A DNA stretch of 64,000 bases from Anaerotignum sp. (GTDB lineage Bacteria; Bacillota; Clostridia; Lachnospirales; Anaerotignaceae): positions 1-64,000 of the forward strand of contig NZ_JAFUMA010000010.1 in assembly GCF_017483025.1 (NCBI RefSeq), in the 5' to 3' direction. The position numbers and the translations under genes were made by a program. A model generated the notes under the pieces. It ran no database searches and had not been told where the DNA came from. It saw nothing but the letters and a program-made list of their open reading frames with translations. This document shows positions 9,087 through 18,938 of the stretch, one piece after another (positions within the stretch are counted from its first letter, which is position 1; the number at the start of each line of letters is the position of its first letter).

Positions 9087-9946
9087 TGAACAATGCGAAA
9101 AAATCCATGTGGAGCACTATTGGTACAATTTTCTTCTCTGTTATCTGCGTGCTGTACATGTATCCTATCGTGATGGTTGTAATGAACTCCTTTAAAAAGG
9201 AAACAGCTATCACCACAGCAGAAACATTTACACTGCCCAATGCGGATACCTTCGCGGGGCTGAAAAACTATATCAGCGCTTTAGGCGCCCAGGGCTTCCT
9301 GCAGAGCTTTGCCTACAGCGCATTTATCACCGTATCTTCCGTAGTACTGATCCTGCTGTGCTGCTCCATGTGTGCATGGTACATCACAAGGGTAAATACA
9401 AAGCTCTCCAAGCTGATTTATCTCCTGTGTGCCTTTTCCATGGTAGTGCCTTTCCAGATGGTAATGTTCACATTGTCCCAGACAGCGGACAGCCTGAATA
9501 TTTTCGGTCTGCGCTTCAATACTCCCTGGACGATCTGCTTCATCTATCTTGGCTTTGGTGCGGGTCTGGCAGTATTCATGTTCTCCGGCTTTGTGAAATC
9601 TATCCCTGTGGAGCTGGAAGAAGCAGCAATGATCGATGGCTGCAACCCTTTGCAGACCTATTTTAAAGTAGTATTTCCGCTGCTGAAGCCTACGATGATC
9701 TCTGTAGGTGTTCTGGAGACCATGTGGGTATGGAACGACTACCTTCTGCCTACACTGGTTCTGGATATCAAGCAGTATCGAACCATTCCCATGCTGATCC
9801 AGTATTTCCGCGGCAGCTATGGCCGAGTAGAAATGGGCCCTATGATGGCTTGTATCGTTATGACTGTCCTGCCTGTCGTTATCATCTATCTGGCGGGTCA
9901 GAAGCATATCATCAAAGGTGTTCTGGCTGGTGCTGTTAAAGGGTAA
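9086..9946 (+). CDS. MalG-like sugar ABC transporter permease
   Basis: The 286-residue protein has six hydrophobic segments and the conserved EAA loop (EEAAMIDGCNPLQTYF, about residues 178-193). AAGGAGGTG lies in the end of the preceding gene. It forms the second half of the transmembrane channel with the upstream permease and would share the ATPase encoded at 11446. The gene following is malQ, 6 to 12 bp downstream, which points to alpha-glucan uptake. Confidence 0.9.
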   Translation: MNNAKKSMWSTIGTIFFSVICVLYMYPIVMVVMNSFKKETAITTAETFTLPNADTFAGLKNYISALGAQGFLQSFAYSAFITVSSVVLILLCCSMCAWYITRVNTKLSKLIYLLCAFSMVVPFQMVMFTLSQTADSLNIFGLRFNTPWTICFIYLGFGAGLAVFMFSGFVKSIPVELEEAAMIDGCNPLQTYFKVVFPLLKPTMISVGVLETMWVWNDYLLPTLVLDIKQYRTIPMLIQYFRGSYGRVEMGPMMACIVMTVLPVVIIYLAGQKHIIKGVLAGAVKG

Positions 9947-9958
9947 GGAGGAATGGCT

Positions 9959-11458
9959 ATGGAAAGAAGTTCCGGCATTTTGATGCCGATTTCTGCATTG
10001 CCTTCTCCCTATGGTATCGGTTCCCTGGGCAAAGCGGCCTATGATTTCATCGATTTTCTGGTGAAAGCCGAACAGAAATGGTGGCAGATCCTTCCCGTTG
10101 GCCCTACCAGCTATGGGGATTCGCCTTATCAGAGTTTTTCTACCTTCGCAGGCAACCCTTATTTCGTCGATCTGGAGGTCCTTTGCAAGGAGGGTCTGCT
10201 GGAACAGGCGGAAATCGATGCTGCCAATTGGGGCAGTGACCCTGCAAAGGTAGATTATGCAAAAGTTTACGAAAGCCGCTTTGATCTGCTGGAAAAAGCA
10301 AAACAGCGCGGCTGGGAAAAAGATGCAGAAGAAATTGAAAAATATACAGAAGAAAATAAAAGCTGGCTTCCTGACTACGCTCTGTATATGGCGCTGAAAC
10401 GCAATTTCGGCATGAAAGCATGGACAGAATGGGAGGATGAAGACATCCGCCTGAGAAAGAATGATGCTTTGGCGAAATACCGTCGGGAACTGGCAGAAGA
10501 TATCAGATTGTTTACATATATCCAGTATCTGTTCTTCAAACAGTGGAACGCACTGCGCTCCTATGCGAAAGAACAGGGCATCGGCATCATTGGCGATATG
10601 CCTATTTATGTGGCTATGGATTCTGCTGATGTTTGGGCAGAACCCCATTTCTTCCAGTTGGATGAAAAGAATGTACCTCATGAAGTTTCCGGTGTACCTC
10701 CCGATGCATTCAGTGCAGAAGGGCAGCTTTGGGGCAATCCTCTTTATGACTGGGATGCCATGAAAGCAGATGGCTATGGCTGGTGGATCAGACGCATCGA
10801 CGGCGCATCCAAATTGTATGACGTCATTCGTATCGACCATTTCCGTGGTCTGGAAAGCTATTGGGCAGTGCCCTATGGCGATACCAATGCGAAAAATGGC
10901 CATTGGGTAAAGGGCCCCGGCATGGGGCTGGTCTCTGTGCTGAAAAACTGGTTCCCTCATGTTTCCTTTATTGCGGAAGACCTGGGCTATCTGACCCCCG
11001 AGGTACAGCAGCTTTTAAAGGATTCCGAATTCCCCGGGATGAAGGTGCTGGAATTTGCCTTTGATTCCCGTGAACCCAGCGACTATTTGCCCCATACCTA
11101 CACATCCCATTGTGTATGCTATGTAGGCACCCATGATAATGAAACTGTGATGGCATGGAAAGATGCCGCAGCGGCCGAAGATATCACCATGGCGGTAAAA
11201 TATCTGGGCCTGAATGAAGAGGAAGGCTTCCATTGGGGCATCCTCAGAGGCGGCATGAGTTCTGTTGCGGATCTCTTTCTGGCACAGATGCAGGATTTTC
11301 TGGGTCTGGGCGCAGAGGCCCGCATGAATACCCCCAGCACCCTGGGCAGCAACTGGCAGTGGAGACTGACGGAAGGCCAGATCACCGATGAATTGACCGA
11401 AAAGATCGCCGAAATGACGCGGCTTTATGGAAGGAGCAAGAAAAAATGGCAAGCGTAA
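9959..11458 (+). CDS. malQ: 4-alpha-glucanotransferase (amylomaltase, GH77)
   Basis: MalQ transfers alpha-1,4-glucan segments between maltodextrins and releases glucose in the cytoplasm. ATG 9959 is preferred over ATG 9953, which is only 1 bp from AGGAGG (9946-9951). GH77 motifs are complete: nucleophile Asp in [13 protein letters not shown], acid/base Glu in [10 protein letters not shown], and GTHDNET with the third carboxylate. The 499-residue length is normal for bacterial amylomaltase of the short type. It lies inside the transporter operon and overlaps the ATPase gene by 13 bp. No maltodextrin phosphorylase or alpha-glucosidase gene is in the window. Confidence 0.95.
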   Translation: MERSSGILMPISALPSPYGIGSLGKAAYDFIDFLVKAEQKWWQILPVGPTSYGDSPYQSFSTFAGNPYFVDLEVLCKEGLLEQAEIDAANWGSDPAKVDYAKVYESRFDLLEKAKQRGWEKDAEEIEKYTEENKSWLPDYALYMALKRNFGMKAWTEWEDEDIRLRKNDALAKYRRELAEDIRLFTYIQYLFFKQWNALRSYAKEQGIGIIGDMPIYVAMDSADVWAEPHFFQLDEKNVPHEVSGVPPDAFSAEGQLWGNPLYDWDAMKADGYGWWIRRIDGASKLYDVIRIDHFRGLESYWAVPYGDTNAKNGHWVKGPGMGLVSVLKNWFPHVSFIAEDLGYLTPEVQQLLKDSEFPGMKVLEFAFDSREPSDYLPHTYTSHCVCYVGTHDNETVMAWKDAAAAEDITMAVKYLGLNEEEGFHWGILRGGMSSVADLFLAQMQDFLGLGAEARMNTPSTLGSNWQWRLTEGQITDELTEKIAEMTRLYGRSKKKWQA

Positions 11459-12627
11459 CGCTGAAAAATATCAAGAAAATTTATCCTCATGCACAAAAGC
11501 AAAAGAAGAAAAAAGGCGAGCCTGAAAAGAAATCCAATCTGAAGATCACAGCGGAAGGCGTTGTGGCCGTTGAGGATTTCAACTTAGAGATCGCCGATAA
11601 GGAATTTATCGTACTGGTTGGCCCTTCCGGCTGCGGCAAATCCACAACGCTGCGTATGGTTGCCGGCCTGGAAGAGATCAGCGGCGGCGAACTGCTGATC
11701 GATGGTGTAAAAGTAAACGATGTATCTCCTAAGGACAGAGATATTGCAATGGTATTCCAGAGCTATGCTCTGTATCCTCATATGACAGTATACGATAACA
11801 TGGCTTTCTCTCTGAAAATGAGAAAACTGCCCAAAGAAGAAATCGACCAGAAGGTGCGCGAAGCGGCTGAAATTCTGGATATCACACAGTATCTGGACAG
11901 AAAACCCAAAGCCCTGTCCGGCGGTCAGCGTCAGCGTGTAGCCATCGGCCGTGCTATCGTTAGAAACCCTAAAGTATTCCTGATGGACGAACCTCTGTCC
12001 AACCTGGATGCAAAACTGCGTAACCAGATGCGTGCAGAAATCATCAAGCTGCGCCAGAAGATCGATACAACATTCATCTATGTAACCCATGACCAGACAG
12101 AAGCCATGACACTGGGTGATCGTATCGTTATCATGCGCGATGGTGTTGTACAGCAGATTGGTACACCCCAGGAAGTATTCGATCATCCTGCAAATAAATT
12201 CGTTGCAGGCTTCATCGGTATGCCTCAGATGAACTTCTATGATGCAGAACTGGTGAAAGAAGACGGAAAATATGCTGTTGTTCTGGATGGTGCAAAAGTG
12301 GTTCTTTCTGAAGACAAACAGGCAAATCTGGCGAAGAAGGATGTAAAACCCCAGTCCGTTACACTGGGTGTGCGTCCCGAACACCTGCTGCTGAAGGGCG
12401 ATGCAGATAAGATGATCCACGGTAAAGTAGATGTCAGTGAAATGATGGGCTCTGCTATCCATCTGCATGTGGATGCCTGCGGTCAGGACAGCATCATGAT
12501 CGTACAGATGAACGATATCCATGATGAAAATCTGGATTTCTCCATCGGCGCACCTGTTTCCTTTACCTTCCGCGGCAAAAATGTGAATATTTTTGATAAA
12601 GAAACTGAGAAAAATCTCGAGTTTTAA
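11446..12627 (+). CDS. MsmX/UgpC-type carbohydrate ABC transporter ATP-binding protein
   Basis: Motifs are Walker [10 protein letters not shown], signature [14 protein letters not shown] and Walker [13 protein letters not shown], followed by the C-terminal regulatory beta-barrel (about residues 260-393) found in MalK, UgpC and MsmX. The protein has a lysine-rich insertion near residues 14-34 ([14 protein letters not shown]) before the Walker A. The gene overlaps malQ by 13 bp and closes the maltodextrin operon. MsmX-type ATPases often serve several sugar importers, so its role may extend beyond this operon. Confidence 0.92.
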   Translation: MASVTLKNIKKIYPHAQKQKKKKGEPEKKSNLKITAEGVVAVEDFNLEIADKEFIVLVGPSGCGKSTTLRMVAGLEEISGGELLIDGVKVNDVSPKDRDIAMVFQSYALYPHMTVYDNMAFSLKMRKLPKEEIDQKVREAAEILDITQYLDRKPKALSGGQRQRVAIGRAIVRNPKVFLMDEPLSNLDAKLRNQMRAEIIKLRQKIDTTFIYVTHDQTEAMTLGDRIVIMRDGVVQQIGTPQEVFDHPANKFVAGFIGMPQMNFYDAELVKEDGKYAVVLDGAKVVLSEDKQANLAKKDVKPQSVTLGVRPEHLLLKGDADKMIHGKVDVSEMMGSAIHLHVDACGQDSIMIVQMNDIHDENLDFSIGAPVSFTFRGKNVNIFDKETEKNLEF

Positions 12628-12668
12628 TACTTCCTCTCTAAAAATTAGGTTACTCTTTTCTTAAATAT

Positions 12669-12714
12669 AGCGGCAAAGTTTGTTGTGAGCGAACTTTGCC
12701 GCTTTCCCTTTTTG
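12669..12714 (+). terminator. Terminator of the maltodextrin operon
   Basis: AGCGGCAAAGTT (12669-12680) pairs perfectly with AACTTTGCCGCT (12692-12703), followed by TTCCCTTTTT. Confidence 0.88.
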
Positions 12715-12734
12715 TTAAATATAATGAAACCTAC

Positions 12735-12763
12735 TTGTAAAGTAGAATTTTGGATGGTATAGT
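12735..12763 (+). promoter_or_regulatory. Promoter of the diguanylate cyclase gene
   Basis: TTGTAA (12735-12740) and TATAGT (12758-12763) have 17-bp spacing. The start site near 12770 favours translation from ATG 12802 rather than ATG 12772. Confidence 0.65.
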
Positions 12764-12801
12764 ATTTAAGAATGACAAATGTTTGCTTGAGGTGTACGAA
12801 G

Positions 12802-14430
12802 ATGAGCTTATCCTTTCAAACAAAATCGAATACAAAGACAGACTGCATCCTGCGCAGGGGATATGGTGTCCTTGTGCTTCTGGTGGCTGTGATACTGCTT
12901 TATCTGGGGTGTTTTGAAAACGTTTCTGTTTCTCAGACGCGGGAGAGCGGTGAGTATCAGACCATAGATGCTTACGATTATCAGGTGTTGGAGGACGCAG
13001 AAGCACCTATTGGCATCTGCCGGGAATATAAGTGGGTACTGGAGGATATCCCTGCAAGCGGCAACTGCTTTGCTTTTTATCTGGTGCATCATTGGGCGGA
13101 AGTTTTCATTGGCGGGGAAGTGGTCTATCAGCTGATGCCGCAAGAAGGAAATCGGATCGGCGGTACCATTGGCTGCAACTGGGTCATGCTGCACCTGCGG
13201 ACAGCGGATATCGGGAAGGAAATCAAGGTAGACCTGTATCCTATTTATGAATCTGTGGCAGAAAATGATGTTACCTTTTATCTTGGTTCTCAGATGCAGT
13301 TTTGTCTGGATCAGTTCCGCATGGATCTGCCATTGATCATTCTGAGTGCGCTGGCCATTCTGGCAGGGATCATTTTTCTCGCCACCACGGCCTTTGATCT
13401 GTATCTGAAGCGGAAAAGCCGAAATCTTGGATATCTGGGGCTGTTTTCCATCATGGTGGGCCTTTGGAAGCTGACAGATCTGCGGACAGCACCTCTGTTG
13501 TTTGCTGGGAATCCTATGCTTTTATCCTATATCACGCTGGCGATGCTTTTGACCTTTCCTGTTGCGCTGATGCTGTTTATCCGAGGGGAATTCCAAAAAC
13601 GGCGTTACCCTTTGTACGATATCGTTTGTGGGATCGTGATTCTTTATGGCGTTGTCGTTACGATATTGCAGATGACGGGCATCTGCGATTTCAAGGAAAC
13701 CCTGCATCTGACCCATATTGCGATTATATTGTTTGTTTTTTCCATCGTTTCTCTGATGGTCTACGAATGGAAACGCGGAAAAAACGACTTCCGCATGAAG
13801 ATCAATATGGTCTGTTTTTTGCTGTGTGCAGGCGGCGCTGCGCTGGATATAGTGTCCTTTTATTTCCACGGCAATTCCGCGGGGCTGCAATTTACGCTGA
13901 CGTCATTTTTGATCTTTGTTTCGGTGAAGGCCATCTTCTCCAACAGAGAGCTGACGAAAAGGGCCCGCATGGATCGCCATACAGGGCTGTTTAACAAGAG
14001 CAGCTGTAATGAATTGATCGAAGATGAAACTATTCTGGAGGGGAATGTTTCTCTAATTATGTTCGACCTGAACTATCTGAAAAAGGTCAATGATACACTG
14101 GGACATAAGGCGGGGGATCAGATGATCGCGGACTTTGCGGCTATTCTTCGGAAAACCATCCGTATCAGTGATTTTGTAGGCCGCTATGGCGGAGATGAAT
14201 TCATCGTTATTGCCAAGGGTGCCGGAAAAGAAAATGCAGAACGTATCCTGCGGGATATGTCGGCGGCTGTGGAAAAATATAATGCAGAGACAAAAAATGC
14301 GAAAATCAGTTATGCGGCCGGCTTTGCTGTTTCTGTAGAATTCGAAAACTGTACCATGCATACACTGCTGGAAAAGGCCGACGAAAGAATGTATATACAT
14401 AAACAGGAAATGCACCGGGAGATGGAATAA
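12802..14430 (+). CDS. Membrane diguanylate cyclase with extracytoplasmic sensor region
   Basis: ATG 12802 has GAGGTG at 12789-12794, which suits it better than ATG 12772. The protein (542 residues) has one N-terminal helix, an outer domain of about 150 residues, a block of six to seven membrane helices (about 175-385), and a C-terminal GGDEF domain. The catalytic loop is intact (RYGGDEF) and a product-inhibition I-site RISD lies five residues before it, so it should make cyclic-di-GMP. The layout resembles 7TMR-DISM-type receptors, but the outer domain is not assigned. It is a single gene with its own promoter and a short terminator. Confidence 0.88.
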   Translation: MSLSFQTKSNTKTDCILRRGYGVLVLLVAVILLYLGCFENVSVSQTRESGEYQTIDAYDYQVLEDAEAPIGICREYKWVLEDIPASGNCFAFYLVHHWAEVFIGGEVVYQLMPQEGNRIGGTIGCNWVMLHLRTADIGKEIKVDLYPIYESVAENDVTFYLGSQMQFCLDQFRMDLPLIILSALAILAGIIFLATTAFDLYLKRKSRNLGYLGLFSIMVGLWKLTDLRTAPLLFAGNPMLLSYITLAMLLTFPVALMLFIRGEFQKRRYPLYDIVCGIVILYGVVVTILQMTGICDFKETLHLTHIAIILFVFSIVSLMVYEWKRGKNDFRMKINMVCFLLCAGGAALDIVSFYFHGNSAGLQFTLTSFLIFVSVKAIFSNRELTKRARMDRHTGLFNKSSCNELIEDETILEGNVSLIMFDLNYLKKVNDTLGHKAGDQMIADFAAILRKTIRISDFVGRYGGDEFIVIAKGAGKENAERILRDMSAAVEKYNAETKNAKISYAAGFAVSVEFENCTMHTLLEKADERMYIHKQEMHREME

Positions 14431-14447
14431 AACCGTTCCCGGTTTTT
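14429..14447 (+). terminator. Short terminator after the diguanylate cyclase gene
   Basis: AAACCG and CGGTTT pair across a 4-nt loop and are followed by TTTATA. The stem is short. Confidence 0.5.
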
Positions 14448-14502
14448 ATATAGAAAAATACAGGTGGATATGATATCCTAAGAAAAGAATGGAGGGATGA
14501 AT

Positions 14503-16440
14503 ATGGTTTTTACACCATTTAGAATTCGAGAGTTAGAATTGAAAAACCGCTGGATCATGCTGGCGATGCACACGGGCTTCGCTGGGGGAAATGCTTTGAC
14601 GGAGCGGGATTATGCTTATTATGAAGAAATAGCAAAAGGTGGCGCAGCGGCAGTGACCTGTTTGCTTGCGGTAAATGAAGCAGGCGCCCTGAAAGGTATG
14701 TATGACGCAGAAACAGTGGATAAGGAAAGCCTGAAAACGCTTGCAGATCGCGTCCATGCCCATGATTGTAAACTGATCGTGCAGTTGTTCCACTGTGGAC
14801 GAAATGAAAACGAAAAAAATCACGGTGAAAAGCCTTTGCTGGCGCCTTCCGCAGTAGCTTCTCCCATTTTTAAAACGGAGCCAAAGGAAATGACAGCGGA
14901 AGACCTTTCTGCAACAAAAAATGCTTTCGCAAAAGCGGCGGCACTTTGCAAAGAAATTGGCGCAGATATGGTGGAGATAAGTGCTTCTGCGGGCTATCTG
15001 CTTTCTGAATTTTTCTCTCCCATCACCAACCTGAGAGAAGATGTATATGGTTATAAAAACGAAAACGGCATGACTTATCCTTTGGAAGTTTTGGCGGCGG
15101 TAAGAGACGCAGTAGGCGAATATCCTGTATTGGTGAAAGTCTCTGCAGCCCAGATGGTGGAGGGTGGCTACGAGCTGACAGATACGCTGATGTTCTGCAA
15201 AAAAGCCGTAGATGCAGGCTCTATTGACGGCATCACCGTCACAGGCGGCTGGCATGAATCTCTCATCGAGCAGATTTCCTATCACGTATCAAAGGGGGCC
15301 TATGCGCCTTTCGCAGGTATTTTGAAAAAGTATCTGAATGTGCCTGTTATCGCCTGCAACCGCATCCATGATGCGGAAACAGCGGAACGCCTGCTGGCGG
15401 AAGGTTTGTGCGATTTCTGTGGTACGGCAAGAGCATTCCTTGCCGACCCTGCTTTTGCCAATAAGATGCAGGAAGGCAAGCCTTATCTGCCCTGTCAGGG
15501 CTGCAATAAATGCATTGCAGCTGTGCTGAAAGGCGAGGAGATTACCTGTGCCTTTAACCCCGAAGCGGGCAGAGAGGAATTTGAAAATCAGCGAAGAAAA
15601 ATCGCTACCAGAAAGGAATGTATCGTCATCGGCGGCGGCCCTGCAGCCATGGAAGCGGCGAAAAAATCTGCGGAACGTGGCTTTAAAACGACCATCGTCT
15701 GCAAGGAAAAGGAACTGGGCGGTCAGCTGAGATTGGCGGCACTGCCTCCCAAAAAGGGCGATCTGCTGAAATATATCGATTATATGAAGTACACGCTGGA
15801 AGAATTAGGCGTGAATATTTTGACAGAAACAGAAGGCACATTGGATTTTATCAAAGACAAAACACCTTATTTCACGGTTCTGGCGACGGGCAGTCAGCCT
15901 GAAAAACAGTCCATTGAAGGCCTATCGGATGAAAAATATTTCACTGCACAGGAAGTTTTGCAGATGAAGGAAGAAAAAATAGAAGAACTGCTGCAAGGTG
16001 AAGTGGTCATCCTTGGCGGCGGCGCCATCGGCCTGGAAACAGCGGCATTCCTGGCGGAACGACTAGAGACGGTAGAGGAATATTCTCCCATCAAGGTCAT
16101 CGGTAAAGAAAAGAAAATGGGCATGGATATGGGCGCCATGGCGAGACCTTTGCTGAATGATCTGAAAAGGAAAGGTATCAGCATGCTGACAACAACGGAA
16201 GCGACTTTGATGGAAGACAGAAAACTATATGTAAAGATCGGCGCCATGACGATGTTTGTTTCTGCAGATACGGTTATCTGGGCCGGCGGCAGCGAATCCT
16301 CTGTGGATACGGAACTGACCATGTGGCTGATGGATGAACGTATGAGCTACGCCATCGTGGGCGATGCCAATGAGGTAGGCGACGGCGGCAATGCCATCCA
16401 TGATGCTTACGATCTTTTTACCCGCATGTACCTTGCATGA
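14503..16440 (+). CDS. NADH:flavin oxidoreductase/2,4-dienoyl-CoA reductase-like Fe-S flavoenzyme
   Basis: ATG 14503 is spaced better from GGAGG (14491-14495) than ATG 14497. Residues 1-340 form an Old-Yellow-Enzyme-like FMN barrel. A Cys cluster follows (CQGCNKC, then Cys after 11 residues), expected to hold a 4Fe-4S centre. Residues 375-645 form a FAD/NAD domain (VIGGGPAAMEAA and VILGGGAIGLETA). This is the architecture of FadH, enoate reductases and the bile-acid BaiCD/BaiH group; which enoate or other substrate is used cannot be read from sequence. The third Cys comes after two residues, not three as in FadH. It appears to be monocistronic. Confidence 0.87.
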   Translation: MVFTPFRIRELELKNRWIMLAMHTGFAGGNALTERDYAYYEEIAKGGAAAVTCLLAVNEAGALKGMYDAETVDKESLKTLADRVHAHDCKLIVQLFHCGRNENEKNHGEKPLLAPSAVASPIFKTEPKEMTAEDLSATKNAFAKAAALCKEIGADMVEISASAGYLLSEFFSPITNLREDVYGYKNENGMTYPLEVLAAVRDAVGEYPVLVKVSAAQMVEGGYELTDTLMFCKKAVDAGSIDGITVTGGWHESLIEQISYHVSKGAYAPFAGILKKYLNVPVIACNRIHDAETAERLLAEGLCDFCGTARAFLADPAFANKMQEGKPYLPCQGCNKCIAAVLKGEEITCAFNPEAGREEFENQRRKIATRKECIVIGGGPAAMEAAKKSAERGFKTTIVCKEKELGGQLRLAALPPKKGDLLKYIDYMKYTLEELGVNILTETEGTLDFIKDKTPYFTVLATGSQPEKQSIEGLSDEKYFTAQEVLQMKEEKIEELLQGEVVILGGGAIGLETAAFLAERLETVEEYSPIKVIGKEKKMGMDMGAMARPLLNDLKRKGISMLTTTEATLMEDRKLYVKIGAMTMFVSADTVIWAGGSESSVDTELTMWLMDERMSYAIVGDANEVGDGGNAIHDAYDLFTRMYLA

Positions 16441-16498
16441 CAAGGTCTGGGAATATTGTATTTTTTTCCTCTAAGACTGAAATAATTTTTAGTAGATA

Positions 16499-16527
16499 TT
16501 GTCAAACGAGCTTCATTGTGCTATATT
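16499..16527 (+). promoter_or_regulatory. Promoter of alr
   Basis: TTGTCA (16499-16504) and TATATT (16522-16527) are 17 bp apart. The transcribed leader is about 135 nt long. Confidence 0.65.
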
Positions 16528-16561
16528 AAATACAAGTGTTAAATAATTGCCAATCATGAAA

Positions 16562-16574
16562 GATGATTATCATC
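16562..16574 (+). promoter_or_regulatory. 13-bp perfect palindrome in the alr leader
   Basis: GATGATTATCATC is a perfect inverted repeat around a central T, about 30 bp past the predicted transcription start. It is reminiscent of Fur-family half-sites but short; the bound regulator, if any, is unknown. Confidence 0.35.
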
Positions 16575-16665
16575 CTCCATGGGAAAAAACGCAGTGATTT
16601 TCTTTTTGGCAATGAAAAAATACTGGAAAAATCAACCATTTTTTCTTGGAAAGGAAGCGGAATTT

Positions 16666-17859
16666 ATGGATTTTATCAAAAGAACATGGGCTGAAATCGA
16701 CCTGGATGCACTGGATTACAACATCAAGAGCATCAAATCTAAAATGGCTCCCGAACACAAAGTTATGGGTATCGTAAAAGCTGACGCTTACGGCCACGGC
16801 GATGGTTTCGTAGCACGTAAACTGCAGGCTGGCGGCTTCGACTGGTTCGGTGTATCCAATATCGAAGAAGGTATGAGCCTGAGAAACGAAGGTATCACAA
16901 AACCCATCCTGGTTCTGGGCTACACACCTGCTACATGCGTTGAAATCATGTGCCAGCAGAGCATCACAAATGCTATCGTTGGTATCGAACATGCAAGAAG
17001 CCTGCAGGAAGCAGCTGCAGCAGCAGGCGTTGTTGTAGAAGGCCACATTAAACTGGATACAGGTATGACACGTGTTGGCTTCCAGACAGATGATGAAGAT
17101 TTTGAACAGTCCCTGAAAGATATCATCGAAGTAAGCAAAATGCCTAACGTTAAGATCACAGGTATCTTCACACACCATGCAGTAGCTGACTCCTACACAG
17201 GCGATCATCCTGATTTCACAAAAATGCAGTTCGATCGTTTCGACAAGATGGTAAAAGCTCTGCAGGATGCAGGCGTAAATGTTGGTATCCGTCACTGTGC
17301 AAACAGTGCAACAACAATCGCTTACCCTGAAAGACACATCGATATGTGCCGTTCCGGTATCATTACATACGGTATGCTGCCCTCCGGCGAATGCGAAGGC
17401 ATGATCGACCTGAAACCTCTGATGACAGTAAAATCCACAATCGGTCTGGTTAAGAAAGTTCCCGCTGGTTCTCAGCTGTCCTACGGCAGAACATACACAG
17501 CAGAAACAGAAAGAATCATCGCAACAGTACCTATCGGCTATGCTGATGGTTACAACAGAGCACTGTCCAACAAAGCGAACATGATCGTTAACGGTCAGTA
17601 CGCTCCCGTTGTTGGCCGTGTTTGCATGGACCAGCTGATGATCGACGTTACAGGTATCCCCGGCGTTGAAATGGGCACAGAAGTAATCGTTGTTGGTACA
17701 GATGGCGACAAACACGTAACATTCGATGACCTGGCAGCTATCCTGGGCACAATCAACTATGAACTGCCTTGCGTTATCACAAAACGTGTTCCTCGTGTTT
17801 ACAAAGAAAATGGTGAAATCGTTGGTATCGTAGACCACGTTCTGCACCAGTACAAATAA
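16666..17859 (+). CDS. alr: Alanine racemase
   Basis: Alr interconverts L- and D-alanine with pyridoxal phosphate and supplies D-Ala for peptidoglycan. ATG 16666 follows AAAGGAAG and starts at the family-typical position (MDFIKRTWAEIDLDAL); an upstream in-frame ATG at 16579 would add 29 unconserved residues. The PLP lysine is in IVKADAYGHG (Lys38), and the catalytic tyrosine is in QLSYGRTY in the C-terminal barrel half. The 397 residues are close to family length. Codon choice is strongly biased toward ACA, GTA and GCA, as in the sugar-binding protein and psuG, suggesting high expression. Confidence 0.96.
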   Translation: MDFIKRTWAEIDLDALDYNIKSIKSKMAPEHKVMGIVKADAYGHGDGFVARKLQAGGFDWFGVSNIEEGMSLRNEGITKPILVLGYTPATCVEIMCQQSITNAIVGIEHARSLQEAAAAAGVVVEGHIKLDTGMTRVGFQTDDEDFEQSLKDIIEVSKMPNVKITGIFTHHAVADSYTGDHPDFTKMQFDRFDKMVKALQDAGVNVGIRHCANSATTIAYPERHIDMCRSGIITYGMLPSGECEGMIDLKPLMTVKSTIGLVKKVPAGSQLSYGRTYTAETERIIATVPIGYADGYNRALSNKANMIVNGQYAPVVGRVCMDQLMIDVTGIPGVEMGTEVIVVGTDGDKHVTFDDLAAILGTINYELPCVITKRVPRVYKENGEIVGIVDHVLHQYK

Positions 17860-17875
17860 GAAACACTTGAAATTT

Positions 17876-17904
17876 AAGGAGCGACCTTGTCGCTCCTTTC
17901 TTTT
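17876..17904 (+). terminator. Terminator of alr
   Basis: AAGGAGCGA (17876-17884) and TCGCTCCTT (17890-17898) form a perfect stem with loop CCTTG, followed by TCTTTTT. Confidence 0.9.
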
Positions 17905-17942
17905 TGCAAAAAATAACCTCAAGTCTTTTTTGACTTGAGGTT
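17905..17942 (-). terminator. Terminator of degV
   Basis: AACCTCAAGTC (17915-17925) and GACTTGAGGTT (17932-17942) form an 11-bp stem. T-runs on either side mean it can work on both strands; on the minus strand it lies 6 bp beyond the degV stop. Confidence 0.88.
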
Positions 17943-17948
17943 TGTTTT

Positions 17949-18842
17949 TTAGAAACCGTAATGTTCGTATTTTTTTACAAAGCAGAAACCGGTCGTGCCA
18001 GGGCCTGTATGGGCGGAGATGGTAGCGCCGATCTGGAAGGGGGGCAGAAATTCCATGCCGGGCAGGGCTTCCTGTATTTTTGCGTAAAATCCTTCCATGT
18101 CATCCCAGATGGTATTCGTACCGGGAGTAGCGATATAGTGGGCAGGGTTTTCGCCTGTTTCCCTGAAGTGCTTCACTGTTACATCAACGATTTGAGAAAG
18201 CCCTTTTTTTCTGGCACGGCAAACACCGCCAACGCCGATCTCGCCACCTTTCAGTATAATGATAGGTTTGATCTTTAACAGACCGCCGGAAACAGTAGCT
18301 ACTTTGCCGATACGACCGCCGATTTCCAGATAGCTCAGATCGCCTACCATAAAGTGGATACGACCATCCGCCTTTGCTTTTTCCACATAAGCGACTACAT
18401 CTTCCAGAGATTTTCCGTTTTTCTGCATGCGGGCCATTTCCATCAAAAGCAGGCTCTGGGCGCCGGTCGCCAGCCAGGAATTGATGACGTGGATCTTTGC
18501 ACGGGGGAAATCCTCTTCCAGCATGGATTTTGCTGTCATGGCGGATTCCAGAGAGGCGGTCAGGCTGCGGGTCATGGTGATGCAGAGGATGTCCTTGCCT
18601 GCTTCCAGGGCAGGGGTGAAGGCATCGATATAATCCTGGATAGAGGGCAGGGATGTTTTGGGATAGCCCTTTTCCTGTGTCATATAGCGGAAATAATCAT
18701 CCAAAGAGATTTCCAGGATCTCTTTATAATAGTTTTCGTGGTCGATGGAAACATAAAAGGGGATCAGCTGAATGCCCAGTTCTTCTGCTTTTTCAAAGCC
18801 GATATCGCAGGCACCATCGCTGAAGATTTGATATTCTGCCAT
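17949..18842 (-). CDS. DegV family fatty-acid-binding protein
   Basis: The 297-residue product begins with the family hallmark (YQIFSDGACDIGFE) and has the DegV two-domain pattern, including KTSLPSIQDY and ITMTRSLTASLES. DegV/FakB proteins bind a single fatty acid and, with a FakA kinase, present it for phosphorylation; no fakA is visible here. The start codon is preceded by AAGGAGAGG. It is transcribed on its own, divergently from the yacL-like gene, with a 19-bp palindrome in the shared upstream region. Confidence 0.9.
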   Translation of the reverse strand: MAEYQIFSDGACDIGFEKAEELGIQLIPFYVSIDHENYYKEILEISLDDYFRYMTQEKGYPKTSLPSIQDYIDAFTPALEAGKDILCITMTRSLTASLESAMTAKSMLEEDFPRAKIHVINSWLATGAQSLLLMEMARMQKNGKSLEDVVAYVEKAKADGRIHFMVGDLSYLEIGGRIGKVATVSGGLLKIKPIIILKGGEIGVGGVCRARKKGLSQIVDVTVKHFRETGENPAHYIATPGTNTIWDDMEGFYAKIQEALPGMEFLPPFQIGATISAHTGPGTTGFCFVKKYEHYGF

Positions 18843-18938
18843 AACATCCTCTCCTTACTTTCTGGCGTTTTTTCTATTCTGAATACAGGTTTCTCTACTG
18901 GAATTTTTTGATTTTTTCAAAGAATAATATAGCAAATC

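Noticed and set aside
16570-17922. A 450-codon minus-strand frame opposite alr
   Set aside because: It is a product of the biased codons of alr; the sense strand has all racemase motifs.
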